64,000 nt of DNA from Rhizobium terrae (lineage in GTDB: Bacteria > Pseudomonadota > Alphaproteobacteria > Rhizobiales > Rhizobiaceae), in contig NZ_QJKM01000002.1 of the NCBI RefSeq assembly GCF_003425685.1, positions 434,001-498,000 on the forward strand, given 5' to 3'. The position numbers and the translations under genes are program-made. Under the pieces are notes generated by a model, which was not told the DNA's origin, ran no database searches, and was given only the letters and a program-made list of their open reading frames with translations. Of this stretch, positions 48,886 through 57,350 are shown piece after piece (positions within the stretch are counted from its first letter, which is position 1; each line of letters starts with the position of its first letter).

Positions 48886-49220
48886 GATTGGATTGTCCCT
48901 TTGAACGAAATACTTTTTGGGGGGACATACCGGACTTGAAAGGTTACCGGTCACTTCGGTCCGGCATCATGCCAACTCGGTTCCTTCGCCTCGGAAGAGA
49001 TACCAAACCCGTCGTGTGAGGGGAATTTGGCACGTCATTCCTTGCCAAGTTCTTTAATTTGCCACCCTTCCAAACGGGCTCTGGTCTTATGGTTAACCGA
49101 CGGTATATCGGCGCCGGACCCCTCCCGCACGGACGACGGTTTCAAGCAAGGTTGGGCTGTCACCATGGTCAAGGAGACCGGTTTCGCGCCGGCGCAAGCC
49201 TATTACCGGAGTGGAATGAC
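48886..49220. promoter_or_regulatory. Divergent promoter region, flagellin / OGT-like gene
   Basis: 335 bp with no supported gene. Near 48894-48927 it holds the first flagellin's leader stem; the remainder should carry two divergent promoters. Short + frames ending ATGACTTGA overlap the TTG start of the OGT-like gene and might be a coupling leader, but no ribosome site supports one. Confidence 0.55.
48894..48927 (-). promoter_or_regulatory. Flagellin leader hairpin covering the Shine-Dalgarno site
   Basis: TGTCCC (48927-48922) pairs with GGGACA (48899-48894), loop 22 bases. Here the pair that is G-U in the other two leaders is A-U, a change that keeps pairing. The second arm overlaps the AAAGGGA ribosome site. 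Confidence 0.5.
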
Positions 49221-51158
49221 TTGAAATCGCTAAAGGTTCAACGCGACTATGTCGCAGCTCAGAAAAGCTTCGACAAACGCCAGTATCACGACGTCCTGGC
49301 CATCATTAACCGTCTGCTGAACGTCGATCGGGATCCGCGCCATTATGCTCTCCTCGGCGCCACGCTCGTGAAGATGCAGATGAAGACCGAAGCGGCGCAG
49401 GCCTTCCAGCTCGCCGGCGAGCAGGAATCGCGACATCGGCTGAAATATCTGCGTGAAGCGATGCGACTTCATTTCGCCAACAACGACGACATCAGCCTGC
49501 TTAGAATCGGCGGAAAGATCCTCAACGAGGCGATCGCCGATCCCGACATGGCGCTTCTCATGTCCGGCGCCCTGATGCGCCAGGAAATGGAAGGTTCCTC
49601 GGTCTTCCAAAAAACGCTGGCGGCCAGCGACAATCCCGAACACCGCCGGTTCTCGATCCGCTCGATCAGGATCACGACGCGCAGCGAGGACGAACACAAG
49701 CTCATCGTCGATACGTTCGAGAGAGAACCCGACGACAAGATATTGCGCAACTACTATCTAACCGTCATGCGCGACACGAACAATTACGAGGTCATCGACA
49801 AATACGACCCGATCCTGAAGGCGGAAATCGATGCCGGGCAGTTCGAGCCGTTCTACGACGAGATCTCGCTCTACAACATCCGCTGGTGCACCGACGAGCG
49901 CGTCAACGCGATCGCTGGCGCCGCGCGCGTCCGCAAACCGCCGGGCGTTACCGCCAAACGGCACGCAATGCCGCACAAGTGGAACGACAAGATCAAGATC
50001 GGCTACCTCTCCTCCGACCTTTGGACCGAACACGCCGTCATGAAGGCGTTCCGCGGCGTGCTCGAAGCGCATGACAAGAACAAGTTCGACATCACGCTAT
50101 TTTGCAACGCGTCCGAAAAGACGATTAAGGAAAGCAATACGGCCGCCCGCGAATCCTGGGGCAAGATCATCTCCATCCGCAGCATGACAGACGACGAGGC
50201 CGCCGATGCGATCAAGGCGGAGAACATCGACGTCCTGATCGACCTGCAGGGACATACGGCCGATACGCGCGTGACGCTGATGAACGAGATGACCGCGCCC
50301 GTGCACGCCACCTGGCTCGGTTATCCCGGCACCGTCGTGAATGTCGACATCGACTACCTGATCGCCGACCGCACGGTGGTTCCGGAAAGCTCGTTCGCGA
50401 ACTATTACGAGAAGATCTGCTGGATGCCGGAGACCTTCTTCCCCAACGACGCCATCCATCGTCCGCTGCCGCGCAAGATCGACCGCCGCATCTGCCATAT
50501 GCCGGAAGATGCCTTCATCTTCTCGTCCTTCCATACACACTGGAAAATCAGCCGCACGACGCTTGACCTCTGGATCCGGATCCTCAAGGAAACGCCGGGC
50601 AGCTATCTCTTCCTCATCTGCAAGGAAGCCTATGGCTCGCGCAAAAACCTCCTGAAAGGCTTTACGGATGCCGGCATCGACGCCGACCGTATCCTGTTCG
50701 GCGATCGCGTCATCGATTATGCGGCCTATCTCGACCGTATCGCAAAGACGGATCTCGGCCTCGACACCTATCCGTACAACGGTCACACCACGACTTCGGA
50801 AAAGCTGTGGTGCGGCCTGCCGATGCTGACCCACAAGGGCGTCAACTTCGCTTCGCGAGTGAGCGAAAGCCTGCTCAACGCCGTCGGCATACCCGAAATG
50901 ATCTGCGAGACGATGGACGACTATGTCGAACGCGCCGTCTACTACTTCAACCACCGGGAAGAGCTTGCCGAAATCCGCGGGCGGCTCGAAAGGAACCGCT
51001 TCAGCGAACCGCTATTCGACGCGGAACGCTTCTGCCGCCACCTGGAAACGGCCTATACCATGATGGTCGACCGGGCTAAGGCAAAGAAGAAGCCGGACCA
51101 TTTCGCGGTCCCGGCGCTGCCGCCGCGCGAAGGCGCCTTCATCACCCGGACGGAATAA
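49221..51158 (+). CDS. OGT-like (GT41/SPINDLY type) O-linked glycosyltransferase
   Basis: 645 aa from a TTG at 49221; upstream ATGs lie in the divergent promoter region. The N-terminal ~230 residues are helical with TPR-like repeats (HYALLGATLVKMQMKTEAAQ). The C-terminal part has the OGT catalytic signatures: GYLSSDLWTEHAVMKAF, VLIDLQGHTADTR, ATWLGYPGT, FSSFHTHWKISRTTLDLW, LDTYPYNGHTTTSEKLWCG and FASRVSESLLNAVG. It is expected to attach a sugar to Ser/Thr of proteins in the cytoplasm. Lying between the flagellin array and fliP, its most likely substrate is flagellin (inference). Confidence 0.85.
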   Translation: MKSLKVQRDYVAAQKSFDKRQYHDVLAIINRLLNVDRDPRHYALLGATLVKMQMKTEAAQAFQLAGEQESRHRLKYLREAMRLHFANNDDISLLRIGGKILNEAIADPDMALLMSGALMRQEMEGSSVFQKTLAASDNPEHRRFSIRSIRITTRSEDEHKLIVDTFEREPDDKILRNYYLTVMRDTNNYEVIDKYDPILKAEIDAGQFEPFYDEISLYNIRWCTDERVNAIAGAARVRKPPGVTAKRHAMPHKWNDKIKIGYLSSDLWTEHAVMKAFRGVLEAHDKNKFDITLFCNASEKTIKESNTAARESWGKIISIRSMTDDEAADAIKAENIDVLIDLQGHTADTRVTLMNEMTAPVHATWLGYPGTVVNVDIDYLIADRTVVPESSFANYYEKICWMPETFFPNDAIHRPLPRKIDRRICHMPEDAFIFSSFHTHWKISRTTLDLWIRILKETPGSYLFLICKEAYGSRKNLLKGFTDAGIDADRILFGDRVIDYAAYLDRIAKTDLGLDTYPYNGHTTTSEKLWCGLPMLTHKGVNFASRVSESLLNAVGIPEMICETMDDYVERAVYYFNHREELAEIRGRLERNRFSEPLFDAERFCRHLETAYTMMVDRAKAKKKPDHFAVPALPPREGAFITRTE

Positions 51159-51177
51159 TCTCTTCGAAAAACAAGCG

Positions 51178-51196
51178 GCCGGGAGTTTCCCGGCCC
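51178..51196 (-). terminator. Bidirectional terminator between the OGT-like gene and fliP
   Basis: GGCCGGG and CCCGGCC form a 7-bp stem. On the - strand it is followed by GCTTGTTTTTC, so it ends fliP; on the + strand a pyrimidine run follows and it may also end the OGT-like gene. Confidence 0.7.
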
Positions 51197-51212
51197 TTCC
51201 CCTTGCCTGATC

Positions 51213-51950
51213 CTATCCGAAAGAACGGATAAGACTGCCGACGAGCAGGTTCCAGCCGTCGATCAGCACGAAGAAGAGAATCTTGAACGGCAGAGAGATC
51301 GAGGTCGGCGGCAGCATCATCATGCCCATCGCCATGGTAATCGCAGCGACGATCATGTCGATCACCAGGAACGGCAGGATGATCAGGAAGCCGATTTCGA
51401 AGCCTCGCCGGATTTCCGACAGCATGAAGGCCGGAATGAGCACCCGGTAGTCGATCGCCTGCGGGGTTCCGACCGACTGATTGCGTTCGCGGGCAATCTC
51501 GACGAAAAGCTCCAGGTCCTTGTCGCGGGTATTGGCCGACATGAAGACGCGGAAGGGCTCGGCAATGCGCTGCACGGCTTCCGCTTCGGTGATCTGGTTC
51601 TGCAGAAGCGGCTGGACGCCTTCGTTCCAGGCCCGGTCGAAGGTTGGCGACATGACATAGAAGGTCATGAACAGCGCCATCGAGATCAGGATCATGTTCG
51701 AAGGCGCGCTCGAAAGACCCATGCCGGACCGCAGAATGGAAAAGGCGATCACGAAACGCGGGAAGCTCGTGACCATGATCAGGATGCCCGGCGCGACGGA
51801 AAGGACCGTCAGGAGCCCGAAGGTGCGGATGATCCATGCGGCAGCGGAACCATCGACCGGCAGATTGAGAAGATCCGCAGGCGATTGCTGGGCGAGTGCC
51901 AGCCCAGGTGTCGCGATTAGGGCGACGAGCAGATAGATCAGCCGAATCAT
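51213..51950 (-). CDS. fliP: Flagellar type III export gate protein FliP
   Basis: 245 aa with a cleavable signal (IYLLVALIATPGLALAQQ) and four spans. Signatures: VTSFPRFVIAFSILRSGMG and the C-terminal GMMMLPPTSISLPFKILFFV. In S. meliloti it lies directly after fliL in the flgG-flgA-flgI-motE-flgH-fliL-fliP order. Here it is cut off from fliL by about 8.2 kb of sugar genes and starts beside an opposing gene, so it must have its own promoter in 51951-52316. The sequence before its ATG shows no strong ribosome site. Confidence 0.96.
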   Translation of the reverse strand: MIRLIYLLVALIATPGLALAQQSPADLLNLPVDGSAAAWIIRTFGLLTVLSVAPGILIMVTSFPRFVIAFSILRSGMGLSSAPSNMILISMALFMTFYVMSPTFDRAWNEGVQPLLQNQITEAEAVQRIAEPFRVFMSANTRDKDLELFVEIARERNQSVGTPQAIDYRVLIPAFMLSEIRRGFEIGFLIILPFLVIDMIVAAITMAMGMMMLPPTSISLPFKILFFVLIDGWNLLVGSLIRSFG

Positions 51951-52316
51951 GCGATCACGAGGTCCGTTGCATCACCTTCGATAGTCACCCGGGACGAGCA
52001 AGGTCAACAGCCGGCCGGAGGAAGCGGCCGTTCGTGAACAGGAAGATGCACGGAAACGCCCCCTGGCTGACATCCCGGGCAGGCAGAGCCGGAAGGCGGG
52101 GCTTCAGTTTTGCACAAGTCTCGGCGGCTAGCGTCTGATCAGCAATCTCACAATGGCGCGGGGAGCCTGAATACGAATCAATTGTGCGGATGTCTGTGAT
52201 GAGGCCGTCTCCAACTACGGCGACGCCACCGGACCCGCATCGCCAACAACACCGCTAAGCCGTTGCCGACGAGTCAGGCCCGCACGGCTCGGCAAACTCC
52301 GGTCGAGGAAATTTCA
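51951..52316. promoter_or_regulatory. Divergent intergenic region between fliP and the GT2 gene
   Basis: 366 bp with no convincing gene. It is the left end of the sugar-gene block and should drive fliP leftward and the glycosyltransferase operon rightward. I saw no tRNA, IS end or obvious direct repeat. Confidence 0.5.
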
Positions 52317-53558
52317 GTGAACTCCATCAAGCTCAGCATCTGCATTCCAACCTACAACCGTGCCCCGCACCTTCGCTCGTGCCTGGAACGCATCAAGGCA
52401 TTCACGTTCGGCTTCCCCTACGAGATCGTCATTTCCGATAACGCCTCGACGGACAATACCGCCGAGGTCGCCCGGGAATTTGCCGCTCACATGCCGATCA
52501 ACTACTTCGTGAGGGCGGAGAACAACGGCGCCGTCATCAACGTGAACGCCGCTTTCCGGCGTGCGCGCGGCGAATACGCGGTCTATCTGGCAGACGACGA
52601 CCGGCTCGTTCTGGAAGGCCTCCTGAATGCGATAAAATTTCTGGATACGCATCCCTCCGTCCTGGTTTGCCATGCGCCCTGGTACCTCTATGACGGCGTC
52701 CTTGAAGTGGATACCGGCAAGTTCTACGAGGTCGAAGAAGATGTCATCTTCCCGCGTCACAGCTTCGGCGAAGTTTTCAACTTCATGTATCGTGGGCACA
52801 TATTCCCGGAAATCGCGGTGTTTCGCACCGACGCGCTGAGAGCGACATGGGTGCCGCGCGACATCTGCTTCTACGCCTTCCCCATGCTGGCGCATCTGCT
52901 CGACAAGGGCGACGTCGCATTCCTCAAGGAGCCCTTCTACAAGCAGGTCGGCCGGTCGGAACACGGCCGCGACAGGCGCCAGGGCGGTCACGACATCGCC
53001 ATGTCCGGCTGGGATCAGTATCGCGGCGGCCTGGAATATTTCCTCTACTTCGGCACCAAGCGCGGCCAGATCCGCGCCCAGGACGACGACAAGCTGACGC
53101 AGGAACACATGTGCCGCACGTTCACAATGGTGCGCATGACCGTGGCGCTGCGGCTGCTCGTCGGCTTCAGAGAATTCGTGAAGGCCTACGAAGTCTATAC
53201 GCGACTGATCTTCGGCGGCTTCGATACGCATCCGGAAGTTACCAAGGTTCGGGACGGCCTTGGGCTTGCCGCGGCTCTCGAAACCCTTGCCTGGCAGGTG
53301 AATGCTGCGGCTGAGATCGACAATCTGATCATCTCCGGCTTCCTTGACGCGGAAATCATCAAGGAACGCATCGCGAAGGTCAATTTCCCCGAGCGGGTTG
53401 CGATCATCAACGAGCCGGCAGAGCATTCGCCCGAATTCGCGAACCGGGCCGCGGTACTCGTTTTTCTTCCCGAACAGCGCCAGCGCTTCGTCGATCTCGG
53501 ATATCCGCCGAACATGGTGTTCGCCCAGGAAGACCTTATCCAGACCATCCTGATCTAG
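52317..53558 (+). CDS. GT2-family glycosyltransferase
   Basis: 413 aa from a GTG at 52317 with GAGGAA about 8 bases upstream; the longer ATG frame at 52263 adds an unconserved leader. GT-A fold features: SICIPTYNRAPHLRSCL, EIVISDNASTDNT and the metal-site-like YLADDDR. The remaining ~250 residues are soluble with no membrane span, so it acts in the cytoplasm. It heads a + strand block with rfbF-rfbG, so it probably transfers the sugar that block makes. The acceptor is unknown; flagellin or an already added first sugar is inferred. Confidence 0.87.
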   Translation: MNSIKLSICIPTYNRAPHLRSCLERIKAFTFGFPYEIVISDNASTDNTAEVAREFAAHMPINYFVRAENNGAVINVNAAFRRARGEYAVYLADDDRLVLEGLLNAIKFLDTHPSVLVCHAPWYLYDGVLEVDTGKFYEVEEDVIFPRHSFGEVFNFMYRGHIFPEIAVFRTDALRATWVPRDICFYAFPMLAHLLDKGDVAFLKEPFYKQVGRSEHGRDRRQGGHDIAMSGWDQYRGGLEYFLYFGTKRGQIRAQDDDKLTQEHMCRTFTMVRMTVALRLLVGFREFVKAYEVYTRLIFGGFDTHPEVTKVRDGLGLAAALETLAWQVNAAAEIDNLIISGFLDAEIIKERIAKVNFPERVAIINEPAEHSPEFANRAAVLVFLPEQRQRFVDLGYPPNMVFAQEDLIQTILI

Positions 53559-53646
53559 AACTGCGAGCCATCCCGGATGATGGCAAGAGGGGCAAGCCGG
53601 ATCCCGGGAAACCCGGGACCCGACCCCAGTGGTAGGAGATACCGAA

Positions 53647-54420
53647 TTGAAAGCTGTTATTCTCGCCGGCGGGTTGGGGACCCGCATTTCCGAGGAGACG
53701 CATCTGAGGCCCAAGCCGATGATCGAGATCGGCGGACGGCCGATCCTCTGGCACATCATGAAGCTCTATTCGGCCCACGGCGTGAACGAATTCATCATCT
53801 GCTGCGGCTACAAGGGCTATGTGATCAAGGAATATTTTGCCAACTATTTCCTGCACATGTCCGACGTTACCTTCGACATGGCCTATAACGAGATGCAGGT
53901 GCACCGGCGCAGCGCCGAGCCGTGGAAGGTCACCCTGGTCGATACCGGCGAATCGACGATGACCGGCGGCCGCCTGAAGCGCGTCGGGCAATATCTGCGC
54001 AACGAGGAGGCCTTCTGCTTCACCTATGGCGACGGCCTGAGCAACGTCGACATCTCCGAAGTCATCAAATTCCATCTCGCTCACGGCAAGATGGCGACGG
54101 TAACCGCCGTCCATCCCCCCGGCCGCTACGGTGCGCTCGAGCGTTCCGGCAGCCAGGTGACGGGTTTCGTCGAAAAGCCGCGCGGTGACGGCGGCATGAT
54201 CAACGGCGGCTTCTTCGTGCTGTCGCCCAAGAGCATCGACCTCGTCGAAGCCGACAGCACGCCCTGGGAGGCCACGCCGATGACCTCGCTCGCCTCGATG
54301 GGCGAACTGATGGCCTATGAGCACGAAGGCTTCTGGCAGCCGATGGACACGCTGCGCGAAAAGAACATGCTCGAAGACCTCTGGGCCTCCGGAAATGCTC
54401 CCTGGAAGATATGGTCGTGA
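53647..54420 (+). CDS. rfbF: Glucose-1-phosphate cytidylyltransferase
   Basis: Makes CDP-glucose from CTP and glucose-1-phosphate. 257 aa from the TTG at 53647, the same length as Salmonella RfbF, with TAGGAG 8 bases upstream. Nucleotidyltransferase motifs [12 protein letters not shown] (residues 3-14), [11 protein letters not shown] and [10 protein letters not shown]; the C-terminal [12 protein letters not shown] is typical of RfbF. Its last bases overlap alternative starts of rfbG, so the two are coupled. Confidence 0.96.
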   Translation: MKAVILAGGLGTRISEETHLRPKPMIEIGGRPILWHIMKLYSAHGVNEFIICCGYKGYVIKEYFANYFLHMSDVTFDMAYNEMQVHRRSAEPWKVTLVDTGESTMTGGRLKRVGQYLRNEEAFCFTYGDGLSNVDISEVIKFHLAHGKMATVTAVHPPGRYGALERSGSQVTGFVEKPRGDGGMINGGFFVLSPKSIDLVEADSTPWEATPMTSLASMGELMAYEHEGFWQPMDTLREKNMLEDLWASGNAPWKIWS

Positions 54421-54431
54421 CCGGCGGAGCC

Positions 54432-55484
54432 ATGCCCGATGCCGGCTTCTGGGCCGGCAAACGCGTCCTTCTGACCGGACACACCGGCTTCAAGGGCAGC
54501 TGGCTGTCCCTCTGGCTGACGCGGCTCGGCGCCGAGGTCACCGGCATTTCGCTGCCGCCTGAAACCGAGCCCAGCCTTTTTGTGCTTGCGCGCCCGGAGC
54601 TGAAGCAGAGCCATTTCCAGGATATCCGCGACGCGGAGGCGCTTGCCGATCTCGTGAGGGCCGCCGCGCCGGAGATCGTCCTGCATCTCGGCGCGCAGGC
54701 CCTGGTCAGGGCAAGCTATCGCGATCCGCTCGGCACGTTCGCGACGAATGTTCAGGGTACGGCGAATCTTCTCGAAGCCGTTCGGCAGGCCGGATCGGCG
54801 CGGGTGGTCGTGGCGATCACCACCGACAAGGTCTACCAGAACCTCGAACATGCCTTTCCCTACCGGGAAACCGACCATATCGGCGGCCACGATCCCTACA
54901 GCGCCAGCAAGGCGGCAAGCGAGATCGTCATTTCGAGCTACCGTGATTCGTTCCTCAGGGAAAAAGGAACCGCGGTCGCCAGCGCCCGCGCCGGCAACGT
55001 CATCGGCGGCGGCGACTGGTCGGCCGACCGGCTTTTGCCGGATGCGGTACGCGCCTGGCAGGCCGGCAATATCCTGCAGGTGCGCCGCCCCGAGGCAAAA
55101 CGCCCGTGGCAGCACGTGCTGGAACCGCTCTGCGCCTATCTCGTGCTGGCCGAACGGCTATGGGGTGACGCATCGCTTGCGAACGCCTTCAACTTCGGCC
55201 CCGTCAGCCACGAAGCCGCACCGGTGCGGCAGGTGATCGAGATCGCCCGCGCATCCTATGGCCGCGGCGAGGTGGAATACGGCGACGGCACCGAAGGCCC
55301 GCATGAAGCCGGCTGGCTCGCCCTGGAAACCGCCAAGGCGCGGCATATCTTGGGAATCGAGCCGCGCTGGTCGCTTGCGCAAGCCGTGGACCGGACGATG
55401 AAATGGTATCGCGCCCAGCGCGACGGCACCGACGCCCGCGCGCTCTGCGAGGCCGAAATCGCCGACTACGAGGCACGCCCTTGA
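54432..55484 (+). CDS. rfbG: CDP-glucose 4,6-dehydratase
   Basis: Converts CDP-glucose to CDP-4-keto-6-deoxyglucose. 350 aa. The start at 54432 gives MPDAGFWAGKRVLLTG, which lines up with the known RfbG N-terminus; earlier ATG/GTG codons overlap rfbF. NAD-binding GHTGFKGSW (16-24), active-site YSASK with Tyr156 and Lys160, SARAGNVIGGGDW and RPWQHVLEPL are all typical. The next gene starts on the overlapping TTGA of its stop codon. Confidence 0.96.
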   Translation: MPDAGFWAGKRVLLTGHTGFKGSWLSLWLTRLGAEVTGISLPPETEPSLFVLARPELKQSHFQDIRDAEALADLVRAAAPEIVLHLGAQALVRASYRDPLGTFATNVQGTANLLEAVRQAGSARVVVAITTDKVYQNLEHAFPYRETDHIGGHDPYSASKAASEIVISSYRDSFLREKGTAVASARAGNVIGGGDWSADRLLPDAVRAWQAGNILQVRRPEAKRPWQHVLEPLCAYLVLAERLWGDASLANAFNFGPVSHEAAPVRQVIEIARASYGRGEVEYGDGTEGPHEAGWLALETAKARHILGIEPRWSLAQAVDRTMKWYRAQRDGTDARALCEAEIADYEARP

Positions 55485-56041
55485 GCCGCTTTGCCGTGAC
55501 CGATCTGCCGCTTGCCGGCCTGAAGCGCGTCGAACGCCAGAACCTCGGCGATTCGCGCGGTTTCCTGTCGCGCATGTTCTGCGCCGATGAACTCGCGGAG
55601 GCCGGCTGGGAAAAGCCGATCGCGCAGATCAACCTGACGATGACGGCGAAGAAGGGTACCGTGCGCGGCATGCATTTCCAGCATCCGCCGCATTCGGAAA
55701 TGAAGCTCGTCAATTGCGTGCGCGGCGCCGTCTTTGATGTCGCCGTCGACTTGCGGGCCGGATCGCCGACCTTCCTGAAATGGCATGCGGAAGAGCTGTC
55801 GGCTGAAAACCGCCGCTCGCTGCTGATCCCGGAGGGTTTCGCCCACGGCTTCCAGACGCTGACCGACGATTGCGAGCTCCTCTATTTCCATTCGGCTCCC
55901 CACGCCGCGGGTTTCGAGGGCGCGCTCAATTCGCAGGATCCGACGCTTGCCATAACCTGGCCGCTGATCATCGGCGAAATGTCCGAGCGGGACCGTAACC
56001 ATCCATATCTGACAGAACAATTTACAGGACTGACGCCATGA
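55481..56041 (+). CDS. RmlC-like sugar epimerase (cupin), atypical active site
   Basis: 186 aa from TTG 55481 overlapping the rfbG stop (TTGA). Related to dTDP-4-dehydrorhamnose 3,5-epimerase: RGMHFQ carries the catalytic His, KLVNCVRGAVFDVAVDLR and IPEGFAHGFQTL follow, and the late Asp is in SQDP. The Tyr of the usual YKTTxYY segment is missing; here the stretch reads YFHSAPH. The acid on one ring face is thus absent and the enzyme may epimerise a single carbon or do another isomerisation. Probable substrate is the CDP-4-keto-6-deoxy sugar. Confidence 0.85.
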   Translation: MSRFAVTDLPLAGLKRVERQNLGDSRGFLSRMFCADELAEAGWEKPIAQINLTMTAKKGTVRGMHFQHPPHSEMKLVNCVRGAVFDVAVDLRAGSPTFLKWHAEELSAENRRSLLIPEGFAHGFQTLTDDCELLYFHSAPHAAGFEGALNSQDPTLAITWPLIIGEMSERDRNHPYLTEQFTGLTP

Positions 56042-57261
56042 AATGCCGTCATTGCGGCAGCGAACTGCGCTGCGACTTCCTCGATCTCGGCTTCGCGCCG
56101 CCATCCAACGCCTACCTGACGGCCGAGGACCTTGCGAGGCCGGAAGTCTATTTTCCGCTGCGGCTGAAGACCTGCGAGGAATGCTGGCTGGTCCAGACCG
56201 AGGATTATGCGGCGGCAGACGAGCTGTTCAGCGCCGAATACGCCTATTTCTCCAGCGCCTCGACGAGCTGGCTCACCCATGCGGCCCGCTATGCCGAGAT
56301 GATCACCGCCCGGCTCGGCCTCGACCGGGACAGCATGGTCATCGAGGTCGCCTCCAACGACGGTTATCTCCTGAAGAATTTCGTCAAGGCCGGCATTCCC
56401 TGCCTGGGTGTCGAGCCGACCGACAGCACGGCGGATGCGGCCGAAGCGCTCGGCGTTCCGGTTTTGCGCGAATTTTTCGGCGAAGAGCTCGGCAAGAAGC
56501 TGGCCGGCGACGGCAAAGGCGCCGACCTCATCCTCGGCAACAACGTCTATGCGCATGTGCCCGACATCAACGATTTCACCCGCGGCCTGAAGGCGGCGCT
56601 GAAACCCGGCGGCACGATCACGCTCGAATTCCCGCACCTGATGCGGCTTCTCGAACAGAACCAGTTTGACACCGTCTATCACGAGCACTTCTCCTATCTG
56701 TCGCTCTTCACGGTCGGCAGGATCTTCGAAAGCACCGGCCTGCGCGTCTTCGACGTCGAGGAACTGCCGACCCATGGCGGCAGCCTACGCGTCTACGGCT
56801 GCCATGCGGAGGATGCCCGGCAGACCACCGAAGCAGTCACCGCGCTGCTTGCCGAGGAGGAACGCCGCGGCATGCGCACCACGACTCCTTATGCCGGTTT
56901 CCAGGCAAAGGCCGAGACGGTGAAGAACGACGCGCTCGCCTTCCTCTTGCAGGCAAAGCGCGACGGCAAGACGGTGGCCGCCTACGGCGCCGCCGCCAAG
57001 GGCAATACCCTCCTCAATTTCGCCGGCGTCAAACCGGACCTGCTTCCCTTTGTCTGCGATGCCGCGGCGGCCAAGCAGAACAAGTTCATGCCGGGCAGCC
57101 ATATCCCCATCCTGCATCCGGACGCGATTTCACAGCGCCGGCCGGACTACGTTATGATCCTGCCCTGGAATATCGCAGCGGAAGTTCGCCAGCAGCTCGC
57201 TTCGCTCGCCGAGCAGGGAACAAAGTTCGTCACCGCCGTGCCGCAACTGGAAATCAAATGA
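56038..57261 (+). CDS. NDP-4-keto-hexose C-methyltransferase (TylCIII/TcaB9 type)
   Basis: 407 aa, SAM-dependent. N-terminal zinc site CRHCGSEL and CEECWL (Methyltransf_13 region), Rossmann SAM motif IEVASNDGYLLKNF, and the catalytic cluster YHEHFSYLS at residues 214-222, matching the Tyr/Glu/His set known from TcaB9. The C-terminal domain includes VAAYGAAAKGNTLLNFAG. Family members add a methyl to C3 of a 4-keto-6-deoxy sugar, giving a branched sugar. It overlaps the upstream gene by 4 bp; last gene of the + strand block. Confidence 0.9.
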   Translation: MKCRHCGSELRCDFLDLGFAPPSNAYLTAEDLARPEVYFPLRLKTCEECWLVQTEDYAAADELFSAEYAYFSSASTSWLTHAARYAEMITARLGLDRDSMVIEVASNDGYLLKNFVKAGIPCLGVEPTDSTADAAEALGVPVLREFFGEELGKKLAGDGKGADLILGNNVYAHVPDINDFTRGLKAALKPGGTITLEFPHLMRLLEQNQFDTVYHEHFSYLSLFTVGRIFESTGLRVFDVEELPTHGGSLRVYGCHAEDARQTTEAVTALLAEEERRGMRTTTPYAGFQAKAETVKNDALAFLLQAKRDGKTVAAYGAAAKGNTLLNFAGVKPDLLPFVCDAAAAKQNKFMPGSHIPILHPDAISQRRPDYVMILPWNIAAEVRQQLASLAEQGTKFVTAVPQLEIK

Positions 57262-57350
57262 CGACGACAAGCTCGTTGCGGGAGAGACGGTCCGGCCTCC
57301 TCCCAATCGCGCACTGGTAACTTTTTGGAAAGAGCGTCGAACCCGAAGGT

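Noticed and set aside
44520..48939. Long + strand frames opposite the flagellin genes
   Set aside because: Mirror frames of the repeated flagellin sequence, with Val/Asp/Gly-rich translations that resemble each other only because the flagellins do.
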